A stretch of DNA of 64,000 nt from Kribbella sp. ALI-6-A (GCF_001984195.1 NZ_MTQN01000009.1:248001-312000); one strand, 5' to 3'; positions 24,386 through 32,738 are shown, counted from the stretch's first letter. A program made the numbers and translations. Notes: generated by a model not told the origin, from the sequence alone.

Positions 24386-26154
24386 CGCCCCTCCCCCGAC
24401 CCGACCGCGGCACCAGCGCCCACGTGATCCTCCTGCAGCTCCCACAGCCGCGCGTAGGGACCGCCGGCGGTGAGCAGTTCCTCGTGCCGGCCTTGTTCCA
24501 CGATCCGCCCTTCGTGCAGCACCACGATCCGATCGGCGCCCACCACCGACGCCAGCCGGTGCGCCACCACCAGCACCGTCCGCCCGGCGGCGAGCTCGGA
24601 CAGCGCGTCCTGGATCAACGCCTCCGACTCCGCGTCGGCGTGCGCCGTCGCCTCGTCCAGCACCACGATCGGCGTATCGGCCAGGATCGCGCGGGCGATC
24701 GACACCCGCTGTGCCTCGCCGCCGGACAAGCGAACGTCCCGCCCCACCACCGCGTCATAGCCGAGTGGCAGTGCGCGGATCCGCTCGTCGATCGCGGCCG
24801 CTCGCGCCGCGCGCCGTACCGTCTCGTCGTCGGCGTCCGGCCGGGCCAATCGGATGTTGTCCCGCACACTCGCGTCCAGCAACTGAACGTCCTGCAGCAC
24901 GAACGACACCAAGCGATACAGCTCCGCCGGCGCGATCTCCCGTACGTCCACCCCACCGATCGCCACCCACCCGGACACCGGGTCGAAGAACCGCGGCAAC
25001 AACTTGGCCAGCGTCGTCTTGCCCGATCCCGACGCCCCGACCAGTGCCGTCACCGTGCCCGGTTCGAGCACCAGGTCGATCCCGTTCAGCACCGGCCGCC
25101 CGGCGTCGTACGCGTACTGCACGGCGGCCAGCTCGACCCGGGCGCCCACCGGACGCCGCGGATCACGCGCCACTTCCAACACGGGTGCCGCAAGCAACGA
25201 CCCGACCCGCTTGGCCGCCACCGACGCCTTCTCCGCGTCGTGGCTGTAGTAGTGCAACGCCTGCAACGGCGACGCCAGCCCCAAGCCGAGAATCGCGAAC
25301 GGCAACAGCTCGGTCGCGGCGAGCCGGCCCGACGTCACCATCGCCGTCCCACCGACCAGTACGGCGAGCAGCACCGTCACCGGACTCAGCAGCAGCTCCG
25401 ACACCGCCGACGCGCGGTAGCCCTTCGACACCCAGGCGAGAAAGAACCGTGCGAAGTCGTCCGCCGCCTGCCCGTACTGCGCGTGCGCCCGCCGGGCCTG
25501 GCCGAACAGCTTCACCACCGCGATGCCTTCGACGAACTCGACCACCCGGCCGGCGATCCGCTGCTGCGCCTCGTCGAACGCCGCGGTCTGCGATTCCATC
25601 GTCATCGCCAGCCGGACGAACACCGCGACGCCGGCCGTGATCGGGATCAGCAGGATCAGCGCCATCCGCCAGTCCACCGTGAACAGGTAGACCAGTGTCA
25701 CCACGGGCGTGATCACGCTCGACGTCAGGCTCAGCGCTGCGTGCGCGACGAGATGGTGCATCGTGTCGACGTCGTGCTGGACCGCCTTGCCGATGGCGCC
25801 GGCACCGCGATCGGTGAACCACCCGAGCGGCACTCTGCCGAGGTGTCGGACCAGTCGCCGGCGGACCGACAACTGGAAGTCCAGGTCCGCGTGATGGGCC
25901 AGTGCGCTCGCTACGCCGCTCAGCGCCAGCCAGCCGATCAACGCGCCCGCTGCGATCCCGGCCACCTGCCAAGCCCGGTCGTGGTCGATCGGACCGGCGG
26001 CCAGGAGGACCCGGGCCAGCTCGGCGACCGCGGCGAGGGGCACGACCGCGACCACCGCCGCGGCGGCCTGCAGCGTGATCGCCAGGCCCAGCCGTCGTCG
26101 TACGGGCTGCAGCAGGTCGCCCAGCCCGACCACTCCTGTCGAATTTCGGAACAT
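24382..26154 (-). CDS. ABC exporter half-transporter (first subunit)
   Basis: A 590-residue half-transporter with six membrane helices followed by an ATPase. Walker A is GASGSGKTTLAKL, the Q-loop is SFVLQDVQLLDAS, the signature is RLSGGEAQRVSIARAIL, and Walker B is PIVVLDEATAHAD. Here HAD stands where AALD is usual. The start is ATG 26154 (MFRNSTGV), with TACTTT exactly 6 nt upstream and no Shine-Dalgarno. The start codon lies in a palindrome almost identical to that at the MFS exporter (14737). The longer reading that extends across the promoter is rejected. Confidence 0.9.
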   Translation of the reverse strand: MFRNSTGVVGLGDLLQPVRRRLGLAITLQAAAAVVAVVPLAAVAELARVLLAAGPIDHDRAWQVAGIAAGALIGWLALSGVASALAHHADLDFQLSVRRRLVRHLGRVPLGWFTDRGAGAIGKAVQHDVDTMHHLVAHAALSLTSSVITPVVTLVYLFTVDWRMALILLIPITAGVAVFVRLAMTMESQTAAFDEAQQRIAGRVVEFVEGIAVVKLFGQARRAHAQYGQAADDFARFFLAWVSKGYRASAVSELLLSPVTVLLAVLVGGTAMVTSGRLAATELLPFAILGLGLASPLQALHYYSHDAEKASVAAKRVGSLLAAPVLEVARDPRRPVGARVELAAVQYAYDAGRPVLNGIDLVLEPGTVTALVGASGSGKTTLAKLLPRFFDPVSGWVAIGGVDVREIAPAELYRLVSFVLQDVQLLDASVRDNIRLARPDADDETVRRAARAAAIDERIRALPLGYDAVVGRDVRLSGGEAQRVSIARAILADTPIVVLDEATAHADAESEALIQDALSELAAGRTVLVVAHRLASVVGADRIVVLHEGRIVEQGRHEELLTAGGPYARLWELQEDHVGAGAAVGSGEGR

Positions 26155-26166
26155 GTTCCTAAAGTA
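26144..26166 (-). promoter_or_regulatory. TetR-type operator over the ABC exporter promoter and start codon
   Basis: The 20-bp element at 26144-26163 reads TTTCGGAACATGTTCCTAAA on the plus strand and differs from perfect symmetry at one pair. Its centre falls after the A of the minus-strand ATG, exactly as at the MFS gene. The -10 box TACTTT occupies 26161-26166. The divergent TetR gene starts 79 bp away, so this is the probable operator of that protein. Confidence 0.82.
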
Positions 26167-26232
26167 GCACCGGTGGCGGCGCCACGCACCCCGGTGCTGG
26201 GATCGGCCGGCAGCGGACAGCATGATGGGACC

Positions 26233-26916
26233 GTGCCCAGATCCAGCGCCGCCGGCGGCCAGACCGGCCGTCCCCCCGTGACCTCGCGCGCCGAGATCCT
26301 CGCGGCGGCCCGCCGGCTGATCGACCAGAACGGCTGGGAGAAGCTGACGATCCGCGGCCTGGCCGGTGAGCTCGGTATCGGAGCCACGACGCTCTACCAC
26401 CACGTGCGCAACAAGGAAGATCTGCTGCTCCTGCTGATCACCGAGTACGCGCTGCAGATCCCGCGGCCCGAGCTGCCCGCGGAGCCGCGCGACCGGATCG
26501 TCGCCGTCGGCGTGCTCATCCACGACGCGCTGGCCGCCTGGCCGTGGGCCGCCGAGGTGCTGGCCACCGACGGCTTCATCGCGCGGATCGGCGACCCGGC
26601 GCTCTGGGTGGTGGAGACCATCCTGGCCGGAGCCGTCGACCACGGCTGTACGCCGGCCCAGGCCGTCCTGGTCTTCCGCAACATCTGGTACTACACCGTC
26701 GGCGAGATCCTGGTCCGCGCCAACACCGCGCAACGCCATCGGCCCGAGACCGAGGACCCCGCCGGGTACAACACCGCGTTCAGAGGCCTGCAGAACCCCG
26801 ACCTGCCCTATCTGTCCGCCGTCGCCGACCAGTGGGGCGAGATCGCCCAGGCGAACACGTTCCCGCAGGGACTCAGTGCCGTGGTGGACGGCCTGCTCGC
26901 CCAAGCGACCAGCTGA
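26233..26916 (+). CDS. TetR-family repressor of the ABC and MFS exporters (predicted)
   Basis: A 227-residue repressor. After a short basic arm come TSRAEILAAARRLIDQNGWE, LTIRGLAGELGIGATTLYHHVRNKEDLL, the classical TetR HTH. The C-terminal domain is all-helical (ATDGFIARIGDPALWVVETILAGAV). GTG 26233 has CATGAT 6 nt upstream and no ribosome-binding site, so it may be leaderless. It diverges from the ABC pair across 78 bp that contain one palindromic operator; the same operator occurs at the MFS start. Control of both exporters is inferred from this match. Confidence 0.85.
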   Translation: MPRSSAAGGQTGRPPVTSRAEILAAARRLIDQNGWEKLTIRGLAGELGIGATTLYHHVRNKEDLLLLLITEYALQIPRPELPAEPRDRIVAVGVLIHDALAAWPWAAEVLATDGFIARIGDPALWVVETILAGAVDHGCTPAQAVLVFRNIWYYTVGEILVRANTAQRHRPETEDPAGYNTAFRGLQNPDLPYLSAVADQWGEIAQANTFPQGLSAVVDGLLAQATS

Positions 26917-26942
26917 TGGCGGCACCCCTCTAAGGTGGCGGC

Positions 26943-27371
26943 GTGGAGAGCGAAGGTAGTTGGCGGGACCGGCGGCGGGAGGCAGCAGCCGAGCAGGCGG
27001 CGGCGCTGGACCGGCGGCGCGCGGCGGAGACCGCCGAGGCACGGGCGCTGCTGGCCGGCTTCGTCGAGCAGGTGACGGCGGCCGGGATCGCACCGCAGCC
27101 CTTGCGGGCGCAGGTCGTCGGATCCGGCGCCAGCTACCGGACGAACCTCGTCGGCTGGTACCTCAAACGCAACCGGTCCCTCGCGGTCAATGCCGACGGC
27201 AACTTCTATGTGCTGGGCGTCCGGCCGAGCCTGAAGGCCCGCATCTCGGGCCTCCAGGTCGAGCCGTCCGACCCGCCGCTGACCGTCGGGCTCGGCGCCC
27301 GGGACGGCGAGTCGATGCCGCTCAAGCAGCTGCTAGCTCTTCGTCTCGAAGCCGGCGACGACTGGCCCTGA
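26943..27371 (+). CDS. Hypothetical actinobacterial protein
   Basis: A 142-residue protein I cannot assign. The N-terminal third is a charged Ala/Arg/Glu helix (RDRRREAAAEQAAALDRRRA), followed by a compact domain with YRTNLVGWYLKRNRSLAVNADGNFYVLGVRP and DGESMPLKQLLALRLEA. There is no signal peptide or membrane segment. TAAGGT at 26931-26936 is exactly 6 nt before GTG 26943, so it is probably leaderless. The last 39 bp overlap the end of yceI on the other strand. Confidence 0.65.
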   Translation: MESEGSWRDRRREAAAEQAAALDRRRAAETAEARALLAGFVEQVTAAGIAPQPLRAQVVGSGASYRTNLVGWYLKRNRSLAVNADGNFYVLGVRPSLKARISGLQVEPSDPPLTVGLGARDGESMPLKQLLALRLEAGDDWP

Positions 27372-27923
27372 CGGCGCCTGCCGCGGCCGTCGCGTCGCGA
27401 CGACGTCCACCTGGACCGTCACGTCGTATCCGACGAACAGTCCCCACCCCTCCGCGGGAGCGTTCCAGACGACCTGCCAGTCGCGCCGGTCGATCGTCGT
27501 CTCCCCGTGGAACCGGGGTCCCGCGGTCAGCTTCAGCTCCAGCGTGACCGGCTTCGTGACACCCCGCAGCGTCAGTACGCCGGCCACCCGGAAGGTGGAC
27601 TCCCCGAGCCGCCTCACCTGCGTCGACGAGAAGGTGGCCAGCGGATGCCCTGCCGCGTCCAGGAAACTGCGGCACAGGTGGTCGTCGCGGCGCTTGTTGC
27701 CCGTCCGGATGCTGTCGGTCCGAATCGTCAGCTGGACGCTCGACTTCGACGGGTCGTCACCGTCGAGCCGCGCCGTGCCCTCGACCCGCTCGAAACGGCC
27801 CCGGACCCGGCCGCCCACCGCCTGCGCGACAGTGAAGCCGAGCTGGGCCTCGAGCTCGTAGTCACCGGTCAGCTGCGTCAGCGGTTCGTGCGACCGCTCG
27901 GCGATATTCTCGATGTCACTCAT
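27333..27923 (-). CDS. YceI-family lipid-binding protein
   Basis: A 196-residue lipocalin-like protein without a signal peptide. It has the YceI pattern LGFTVAQAVGGRVRGRFERVEG, then VQLTIRTDSIRTGNKRRDDHLCRS, FLDAAGHPLATFSS, LTLRGVTKPVTLELKL and RRDWQVVWN. YceI proteins bind polyisoprenoid or other lipids, and some are linked to stress. AGGAGGAC lies about 6 bp before ATG 27923. It is divergent from an ECF41-type sigma factor, and both genes have a promoter of the sigma factor's own type, so it should be in that regulon. Confidence 0.86.
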   Translation of the reverse strand: MSDIENIAERSHEPLTQLTGDYELEAQLGFTVAQAVGGRVRGRFERVEGTARLDGDDPSKSSVQLTIRTDSIRTGNKRRDDHLCRSFLDAAGHPLATFSSTQVRRLGESTFRVAGVLTLRGVTKPVTLELKLTAGPRFHGETTIDRRDWQVVWNAPAEGWGLFVGYDVTVQVDVVATRRPRQAPSGPVVAGFETKS

Positions 27924-27951
27924 CAGTTGTCCTCCTGGCTGGTGTTTCGCC

Positions 27952-28015
27952 GGTCCGACGACGCAGCCGGGCGAACTGTGAGGCCTCACAGTTCGGTGCG
28001 CTGTTTCGTCGGACC
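27952..28015. promoter_or_regulatory. Back-to-back ECF41-type promoters in a 64-bp symmetric element
   Basis: A perfect 24-bp palindrome (27972-27995, half-site CGAACTGTGAGG) is nested in arms GGTCCGACGA (27952-27961) and TCGTCGGACC (28006-28015), with one common centre at 27983.5. On each strand this creates CCTCACA, then 16 bp, then CGTC: plus strand 27984-27990 and 28007-28010, minus strand 27983-27977 and 27960-27957. The established ECF41 pattern is TGTCACA-N16-CGTC. One promoter serves the sigma gene (start 28059) and the other yceI (start 27923), so autoregulation is likely. Confidence 0.8.
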
Positions 28016-28058
28016 CGGTGACGGCCTCCACCAGCGACCACCGGGAGATGTGCACGCC

Positions 28059-28949
28059 ATGACCGACGACCCCGCCCTGGACGCGGTGATGAGCGAACGG
28101 CGGCAGCTGATCAACCTGGCGTACCGGATGCTCGGCTCGCTGGCCGACGCCGAGGACGTCGTCCAGGAGACCTACGCGCGCTGGTACGCCCGATCCGCCG
28201 AGCAGCGCGACGCGATCGACTCCCCCGGCGCCTGGCTGACCACGGTCGCCAGCCGGATCTGCCTCGACGTGCTCGGCTCGGCCCGCGCCCGCCGCGAGCG
28301 GTACGTCGGTGAGTGGATCCCCGAGCCGCTGCCCGACCGCCGCGAGCTGACCGGCCCCACGGCCACCGACCCGGCCGAGCGGGTGACGCTCGACGAGTCG
28401 GTCAACATGGCGTTCCTGGTCGTCCTGGAGTCGATGACCCCCGCCGAACGGGTCGCGTTCGTACTGCACGACATCTTCCGGTACCCGTTCCCCGAGGTCG
28501 CCGCGATCGTCGGCCGCTCCCCGGCGGCCTGCCGGCAGCTCGCGTCGTCGGCCCGCCGCCGGTTGACCGGCTCCCGCGCGCCGGTGCGGGCCGCGCCCGA
28601 GCACGCCGACGTGGTCAGGGCGTTCAAGGACGCCTGGGCCGCGCACGACGTCGCCGCGCTGATCGGCCTGCTCGACCCCGACGCGCTCGCGGTCGCTGAT
28701 GGCGGCGGCGTGGTCACGGCCCAGCTCGACCCGGTTCAGGGCGCGGCGCGAATCGCCCAGCTGCTGGTCGACATCGCGGCCCAGGTTCCTGGCTTCACCA
28801 TCCTCGAGCGCTCGGTCAACGGCCGGCCCGGCGTGATCGCCCAGCTCGACGGCGTCACCGTGGTGGTGATGGCCCTGCACGTCGAGCACGACCGGATCAC
28901 CAACGTCTGGGCGGTCCGCAACCCCGAGAAGCTCCGCCCGTGGACCTGA
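28059..28949 (+). CDS. sigJ: ECF41-type RNA polymerase sigma factor (SigJ-like)
   Basis: A 296-residue sigma factor. Region 2 has LINLAYRMLGSLADAEDVVQETYARWY, and region 4 has LDESVNMAFLVVLESMTPAERVAFVLHDIF, FPEVAAIVGRSPAACRQLASSARRRL. A fused SnoaL-like domain follows (about residues 185-296, FKDAWAAHDVAALIGLLDPDA). This fused domain replaces a separate anti-sigma factor and is the hallmark of ECF41. ATG 28059 is preceded by GGGAG at about 11 bp. ECF41 genes typically sit by carboxymuconolactone decarboxylase, oxidoreductase or epimerase genes; such a decarboxylase-family gene lies at 29922. Confidence 0.9.
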   Translation: MTDDPALDAVMSERRQLINLAYRMLGSLADAEDVVQETYARWYARSAEQRDAIDSPGAWLTTVASRICLDVLGSARARRERYVGEWIPEPLPDRRELTGPTATDPAERVTLDESVNMAFLVVLESMTPAERVAFVLHDIFRYPFPEVAAIVGRSPAACRQLASSARRRLTGSRAPVRAAPEHADVVRAFKDAWAAHDVAALIGLLDPDALAVADGGGVVTAQLDPVQGAARIAQLLVDIAAQVPGFTILERSVNGRPGVIAQLDGVTVVVMALHVEHDRITNVWAVRNPEKLRPWT

Positions 28950-29081
28950 GCCGCGGCAGCCGGCGAGGTTCGAGCGGGAGAATGCGGCAGGCTGCCCGAC
29001 CCCGTGGCCGACGGACTCGAGCCCGTTCCTGGGAAAGATTCTTCCCTCCCGCCCGAGGTGGGCACGGCGGAGAATGGAGGT

Positions 29082-29915
29082 ATGACCGACGAGCTGGGCA
29101 CCTTCCTCAAGGCGCGCCGCGCCGCGCTGACGCCGTACGCCGTCGGCCTGCCCGACACCTCGCACCGCAAGGTCGCCGGCCTGCGCCGTGAGGAGGTCGC
29201 GCAGCTCGCCGCGATCAGCGTCGACTACTACACGCGCCTCGAGCAGGGCCGCGTGCAGGCCTCGGCAACGGTGCTCGCCACCCTCGCCCGCGCACTGCGC
29301 CTGAACGACGACGAGCAGACCTACCTGTACGCCGTCGCAGGCAAGAGCGACGCCCGTCCGCGCCGCCGCCGTCCGGCGCAGAAGGTTCGCCCGGCCATTC
29401 GCCGCCTGCTCGACCAGCTGACCGAGAATCCGGCGATCGCGCTCGGCCGCCGGATGGACGTGCTCGCCTGGAACGAGGCCGCCACCGCGCTGTTCACCGA
29501 CTTCGCTCAGCTGCCTGTTGCCCATCGCAACTACATCCGGCTGCTCTTCACCAACCCGGCCGTCCGCGCGCTGCACGTCGACTGGCAGCACGACGCCCGC
29601 GACGCCGTCGCCGCCCTGCGGATGGAGGCCGCCGCCGATCCCGACGACCCGGCCCTGGCCCAGCTCGTCGGCGAGTTGTCGGTCCAGGACGCCGACTTCC
29701 GCACCTGGTGGGCGGAAGCGCGAGTGAACTCCGCCAGCTACGGCACCAAGCACTACCACCACCCGGTCGTCGGAGACCTCTCCCTGGACTGCGACGTCTG
29801 GACCAGCCCCGACGGCAGCGGCCAGCGCCTGATGGTACTGACCGCCGAGCCCGCCACCCCGTCGTACGACGCCCTGCGGTTGCTGGCCTCCTGGCAGGCG
29901 TCGCCGGTGCGCTGA
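29082..29915 (+). CDS. XRE-family regulator with MmyB-like ligand domain
   Basis: A 277-residue DNA-binding protein. The HTH is in LGTFLKARRAAL, HRKVAGLRREEVAQLAAISVDYYTRLEQGR. The C-terminal MmyB-like domain, thought to bind a fatty-acid-type ligand in a PAS-like pocket, has MDVLAWNEAATALFTDF, HRNYIRLLFTNPAVR and the C-terminal YHHPVVGDLSLDCDVW. ATG 29082 follows GGAGG with almost no spacing, so either the spacing is poor or the message is short-leadered (GAGAAT lies 6 nt further up). It converges on the AhpD-like gene 6 bp away. Confidence 0.87.
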   Translation: MTDELGTFLKARRAALTPYAVGLPDTSHRKVAGLRREEVAQLAAISVDYYTRLEQGRVQASATVLATLARALRLNDDEQTYLYAVAGKSDARPRRRRPAQKVRPAIRRLLDQLTENPAIALGRRMDVLAWNEAATALFTDFAQLPVAHRNYIRLLFTNPAVRALHVDWQHDARDAVAALRMEAAADPDDPALAQLVGELSVQDADFRTWWAEARVNSASYGTKHYHHPVVGDLSLDCDVWTSPDGSGQRLMVLTAEPATPSYDALRLLASWQASPVR

Positions 29916-29921
29916 CGCGCG

Positions 29922-30407
29922 TCAGTTCAGGAACTTCGCCGCCATGCCCGCCTGGTAGTTGCCGCCGGGCACGCGGGCGATGATGTTCATCCGGTTGGCG
30001 GCGTTGATGAACGCGATCAGGCAGATCAGCGTGCCGGTCTGGTCCTCGTCGAAGTGCTTGCGGACCGTTGCCCAGGTCTCGTCGGAGACTCCCTCGAAGG
30101 CGTCGGCGAGCCGCGTGCCCTCCTCGGCCATCGCGAGCGCGGCCCGCTCGGCCTCGGTGAAGACCGTCGCCTCACGCCAGACCGCGACCATGTTGAGCCG
30201 GTGCTCGCTCTCGCCGGCCGCCACCGCCTCCTTGGTGTGCATGTCGACGCAGGCGGCGCAGCCGTTGATCTGACTGACCCGGAGCTGCACCAGCTCCCGC
30301 AGCTCCCGCGGCAGCGGGGACTCCTCGAAGACCAGCGCGGCGCCGGCGAACCGCTTGGCCAGCTTGGTGGAGGTCGCGCTGTCGAACAGGTTGATCCGAG
30401 CTTCCAT
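29922..30407 (-). CDS. Carboxymuconolactone decarboxylase/AhpD-family protein
   Basis: A 161-residue helical protein with the AhpD redox motif CAAC at residues 50-53 and His57, in VSQINGCAACVDMHTKEA. Both cysteines are present, so a thiol peroxidase or redox role is likelier than decarboxylation. The start at 30407 is chosen because AAAGGGACGG lies just upstream and MEARINLFDSA is the usual N-terminus. Family members are typical targets of ECF41 sigma factors, and a weaker ECF41-like promoter lies upstream (30446-30472). Confidence 0.86.
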   Translation of the reverse strand: MEARINLFDSATSTKLAKRFAGAALVFEESPLPRELRELVQLRVSQINGCAACVDMHTKEAVAAGESEHRLNMVAVWREATVFTEAERAALAMAEEGTRLADAFEGVSDETWATVRKHFDEDQTGTLICLIAFINAANRMNIIARVPGGNYQAGMAAKFLN

Positions 30408-30422
30408 GATCCGTCCCTTTCT

Positions 30423-30472
30423 CTCGTGCACTTGGTTGTGCACGAGACACCGGGCCGTCGGAGCGCGTGACG
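30423..30472 (-). promoter_or_regulatory. AhpD-gene promoter region: weak ECF41-like promoter plus palindrome
   Basis: On the minus strand, CGTCACG (30472-30466), 16 bp and TGTC (30449-30446) match the ECF41 pattern at 5 of 7 and 3 of 4 positions. The -10 end overlaps a perfect inverted repeat, CTCGTGCAC (30423-30431) and GTGCACGAG (30438-30446), with 6 nt between. The repeat may bind a second regulator. The remaining gap up to 30674 shows no gene; it holds the leader of the HelR-type ATPase. Confidence 0.5.
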
Positions 30473-30674
30473 GTGCGCGGAAGTGACCTGTGCCTCCTCC
30501 GGAAAACCGGTGGCGGCCCGTCAGCGCCGCTGGTAACGTCGCCGGTCTGTCTTTTCGGGTGGCTTGTTCGCACTACGTGTGGATCGTTACGAACCGGGCG
30601 TGCTCCGGGGCGGGATCTCGATGATCGCCGCCGGAACGTCGTTCGTTTCCCTCCAGCACGAGAGGTCATCCCTG

Positions 30675-32705
30675 ATGCCCGACACCCCCGAGCTCGCCTC
30701 CGAACGCGCCTACCTGGCCGAGTCCCGCGCCGCCCTGCGCCGGATGCACCACGACGTGCTCGAACGCGAGATCCCCGTCATCGGTGGCGAGGACAACGAC
30801 GAGCGGTTCACCAACGAGGCGAACCAGCGCGCGCACCAGCAACGCACGCTCGCCCTGCTGGACCTGCCCGACGTGCCGTTGTTCTTCGGCCGGCTCGACT
30901 ACGACAAGGGCGCGATCGACGATCTCGAGCGCTTCTACATCGGCCGCCGGCACGTGCACGACGGCAGCGGCGTACCGATGGTCGTCGACTGGCGGGCGCC
31001 GGTGTCGGTGCCGTTCTACCGGGCGACGCGCAGCGACCGGCAACGCGTCGTCCTGCGCCGCCGGTACGGGTTCTCCGACGCCGCCGAGCTGACCGGCTTC
31101 GAGGACGAACCGCTGATCGGCACGGCCGAGGTCGACCAGGCCGACGCCTTCCTGCGCGCCGAGATCGAGCGTCCGCGGACCGGACCGATGCGCGACATCG
31201 TGGCCACCATCCAGCCCGAGCAGGACGATCTGGTCCGGGCACCACTGCAGCCGAGCGTCTGCGTCCAGGGCGCGCCCGGCACCGGGAAGACGGCCGTCGG
31301 GCTGCACCGCGTCGCGTACCTGCTCTACACCGAACGGGAGCGGCTGCGCCGCGGCGGCGTCGTGATCGTCGGGCCGAACCGCTCGTTCCTGTCCTACATC
31401 CGCAAGGTCCTGCCCGCCCTCGGCGAGGTCGACGTCCGGCAGATCACCATCGAGGAGCTGATCACCCAGCCGGCGCTGGCCGTCGACACCGCCGAGACCG
31501 CGCGGATCAAGGGCGACGCGCGGATGGCCGAGATCCTGCGGCGCGCGCTGTGGACCTTCGTCGGTACGCCGACCGAGGGAATCCTGTACAGCAAGGGATC
31601 TCAGCGGTATCGGGTGCACGACTACGAGGTCGTCGACATCGTGGCCGGCCTGCGCGAGTCCACCAGGTACACGCCCGGACGCAACGCGCTCGCGCAGCGC
31701 ATCGCGCACGCGGTCCTGGTGCTGATGGAACGGCGTGGCGAGTCGCCGGACGACCGCGTGCAGAACGCCGTCGCCCGGTCGAAGCCGGTGAAGCAGCTGG
31801 TCGACGCGGTCTGGCCGAAGGTGACTCCCGAGCAGGTGCTGTGGCGGTTGTTCTCCGACGCAGAGTTCCTCACCGCGGCGGCGCCGGAGCTGACCGACGA
31901 CGAGCGCGCCGCGTTGCTGTGGCCCAAGCCGCCGCGGTCCTGGAAGTCGGCGAAGTGGTCGAGCGCCGACACCGTGCTGCTCGACGAGCTGGACGACCTG
32001 ATCGAACGGCACGCCGGTTCGCTCGGGCACCTCGTACTCGACGAGGCACAGGACCTGTCGGCGATGCAGCTGCGCGCGCTCGGACGGCGCTGCCGGACCG
32101 GCTCCGCGACGGTCCTCGGCGACCTCGCCCAGGCGACCACCGCGTGGGCCGCGGGACCTTGGGACCAGGTGCTGGCTCACCTGGGCAAGCCGGACGGGAT
32201 CGTCGCCGAACTCGACCGGGGCTTCCGGGTGCCGGAGCAGATCATCGACTTCGCGGCCCGGCTGCTGCCGGCGATCGCGCCGACGCTCGGGACGCCGACC
32301 GGGGTCCGGACCGTCGCCGACTCGCTCAAGGTCGTTGCCACCGACAAGGAATTGTTCGAGGCAACGATCGTGGAGGCGTGCCGCGAGGCGCTCGCCGGGG
32401 TCGGGTCGGTCGCGGTGATCGCGGCCGACGAGCAGGTCGAGCAGTTGCGCGACGTCCTGGCCGGCGCGGGTCTCGACGCGGCGCTGCTCGGGGCGGTCGA
32501 GGACGCGATGGACACGACCCGGCTGGTCTGTGTCCCGGCGACACTGGCGAAAGGCCTGGAGTTCGACGCGGTGGTGGTCGCCGAGCCGTCGCGCATCGTC
32601 GCGGCCGAACCACGCGGACTGCAGCGCCTGTACGTCGTACTGACGCGCGCGGTCAGCCGGTTGCAGATCGTGCACGCGGATCCGTTGCCCTCGGCCCTGG
32701 GGTAG
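30675..32705 (+). CDS. HelR/HelD-type RNA polymerase recycling ATPase
   Basis: A 676-residue superfamily 1 helicase-like ATPase of the HelD family. The N-terminal helical arm (LAESRAALRRMHHDVLE, residues about 14-30) is followed by FFGRLDY and VVDWRAPVSVPFYRA. Walker A is GAPGTGKT at residues 199-206, Walker B is LVLDEAQDLSAMQ, and LDRGFRVPEQIIDFA and VVLTRAVSRLQIVH lie in later helicase motifs. Actinobacterial relatives displace stalled or rifamycin-bound polymerase from DNA. ATG 30675 has AGAGG about 9 bp upstream. I found no match to a rifamycin-associated element before it, so drug induction is unsupported. Confidence 0.85.
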   Translation: MPDTPELASERAYLAESRAALRRMHHDVLEREIPVIGGEDNDERFTNEANQRAHQQRTLALLDLPDVPLFFGRLDYDKGAIDDLERFYIGRRHVHDGSGVPMVVDWRAPVSVPFYRATRSDRQRVVLRRRYGFSDAAELTGFEDEPLIGTAEVDQADAFLRAEIERPRTGPMRDIVATIQPEQDDLVRAPLQPSVCVQGAPGTGKTAVGLHRVAYLLYTERERLRRGGVVIVGPNRSFLSYIRKVLPALGEVDVRQITIEELITQPALAVDTAETARIKGDARMAEILRRALWTFVGTPTEGILYSKGSQRYRVHDYEVVDIVAGLRESTRYTPGRNALAQRIAHAVLVLMERRGESPDDRVQNAVARSKPVKQLVDAVWPKVTPEQVLWRLFSDAEFLTAAAPELTDDERAALLWPKPPRSWKSAKWSSADTVLLDELDDLIERHAGSLGHLVLDEAQDLSAMQLRALGRRCRTGSATVLGDLAQATTAWAAGPWDQVLAHLGKPDGIVAELDRGFRVPEQIIDFAARLLPAIAPTLGTPTGVRTVADSLKVVATDKELFEATIVEACREALAGVGSVAVIAADEQVEQLRDVLAGAGLDAALLGAVEDAMDTTRLVCVPATLAKGLEFDAVVVAEPSRIVAAEPRGLQRLYVVLTRAVSRLQIVHADPLPSALG

Positions 32706-32715
32706 CGGGGGTTTC

Positions 32716-32738
32716 CCTGATGGCTCGATCAGGTCTTT
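32716..32738 (+). terminator. Intrinsic terminator after the HelR-type gene
   Basis: CCTGAT (32716-32721) and ATCAGG (32728-32733) form a 6-bp stem with a 6-nt loop, followed by TCTTT. It begins 10 bp after the stop codon and is one of the few T-tailed hairpins in this window. Confidence 0.6.
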
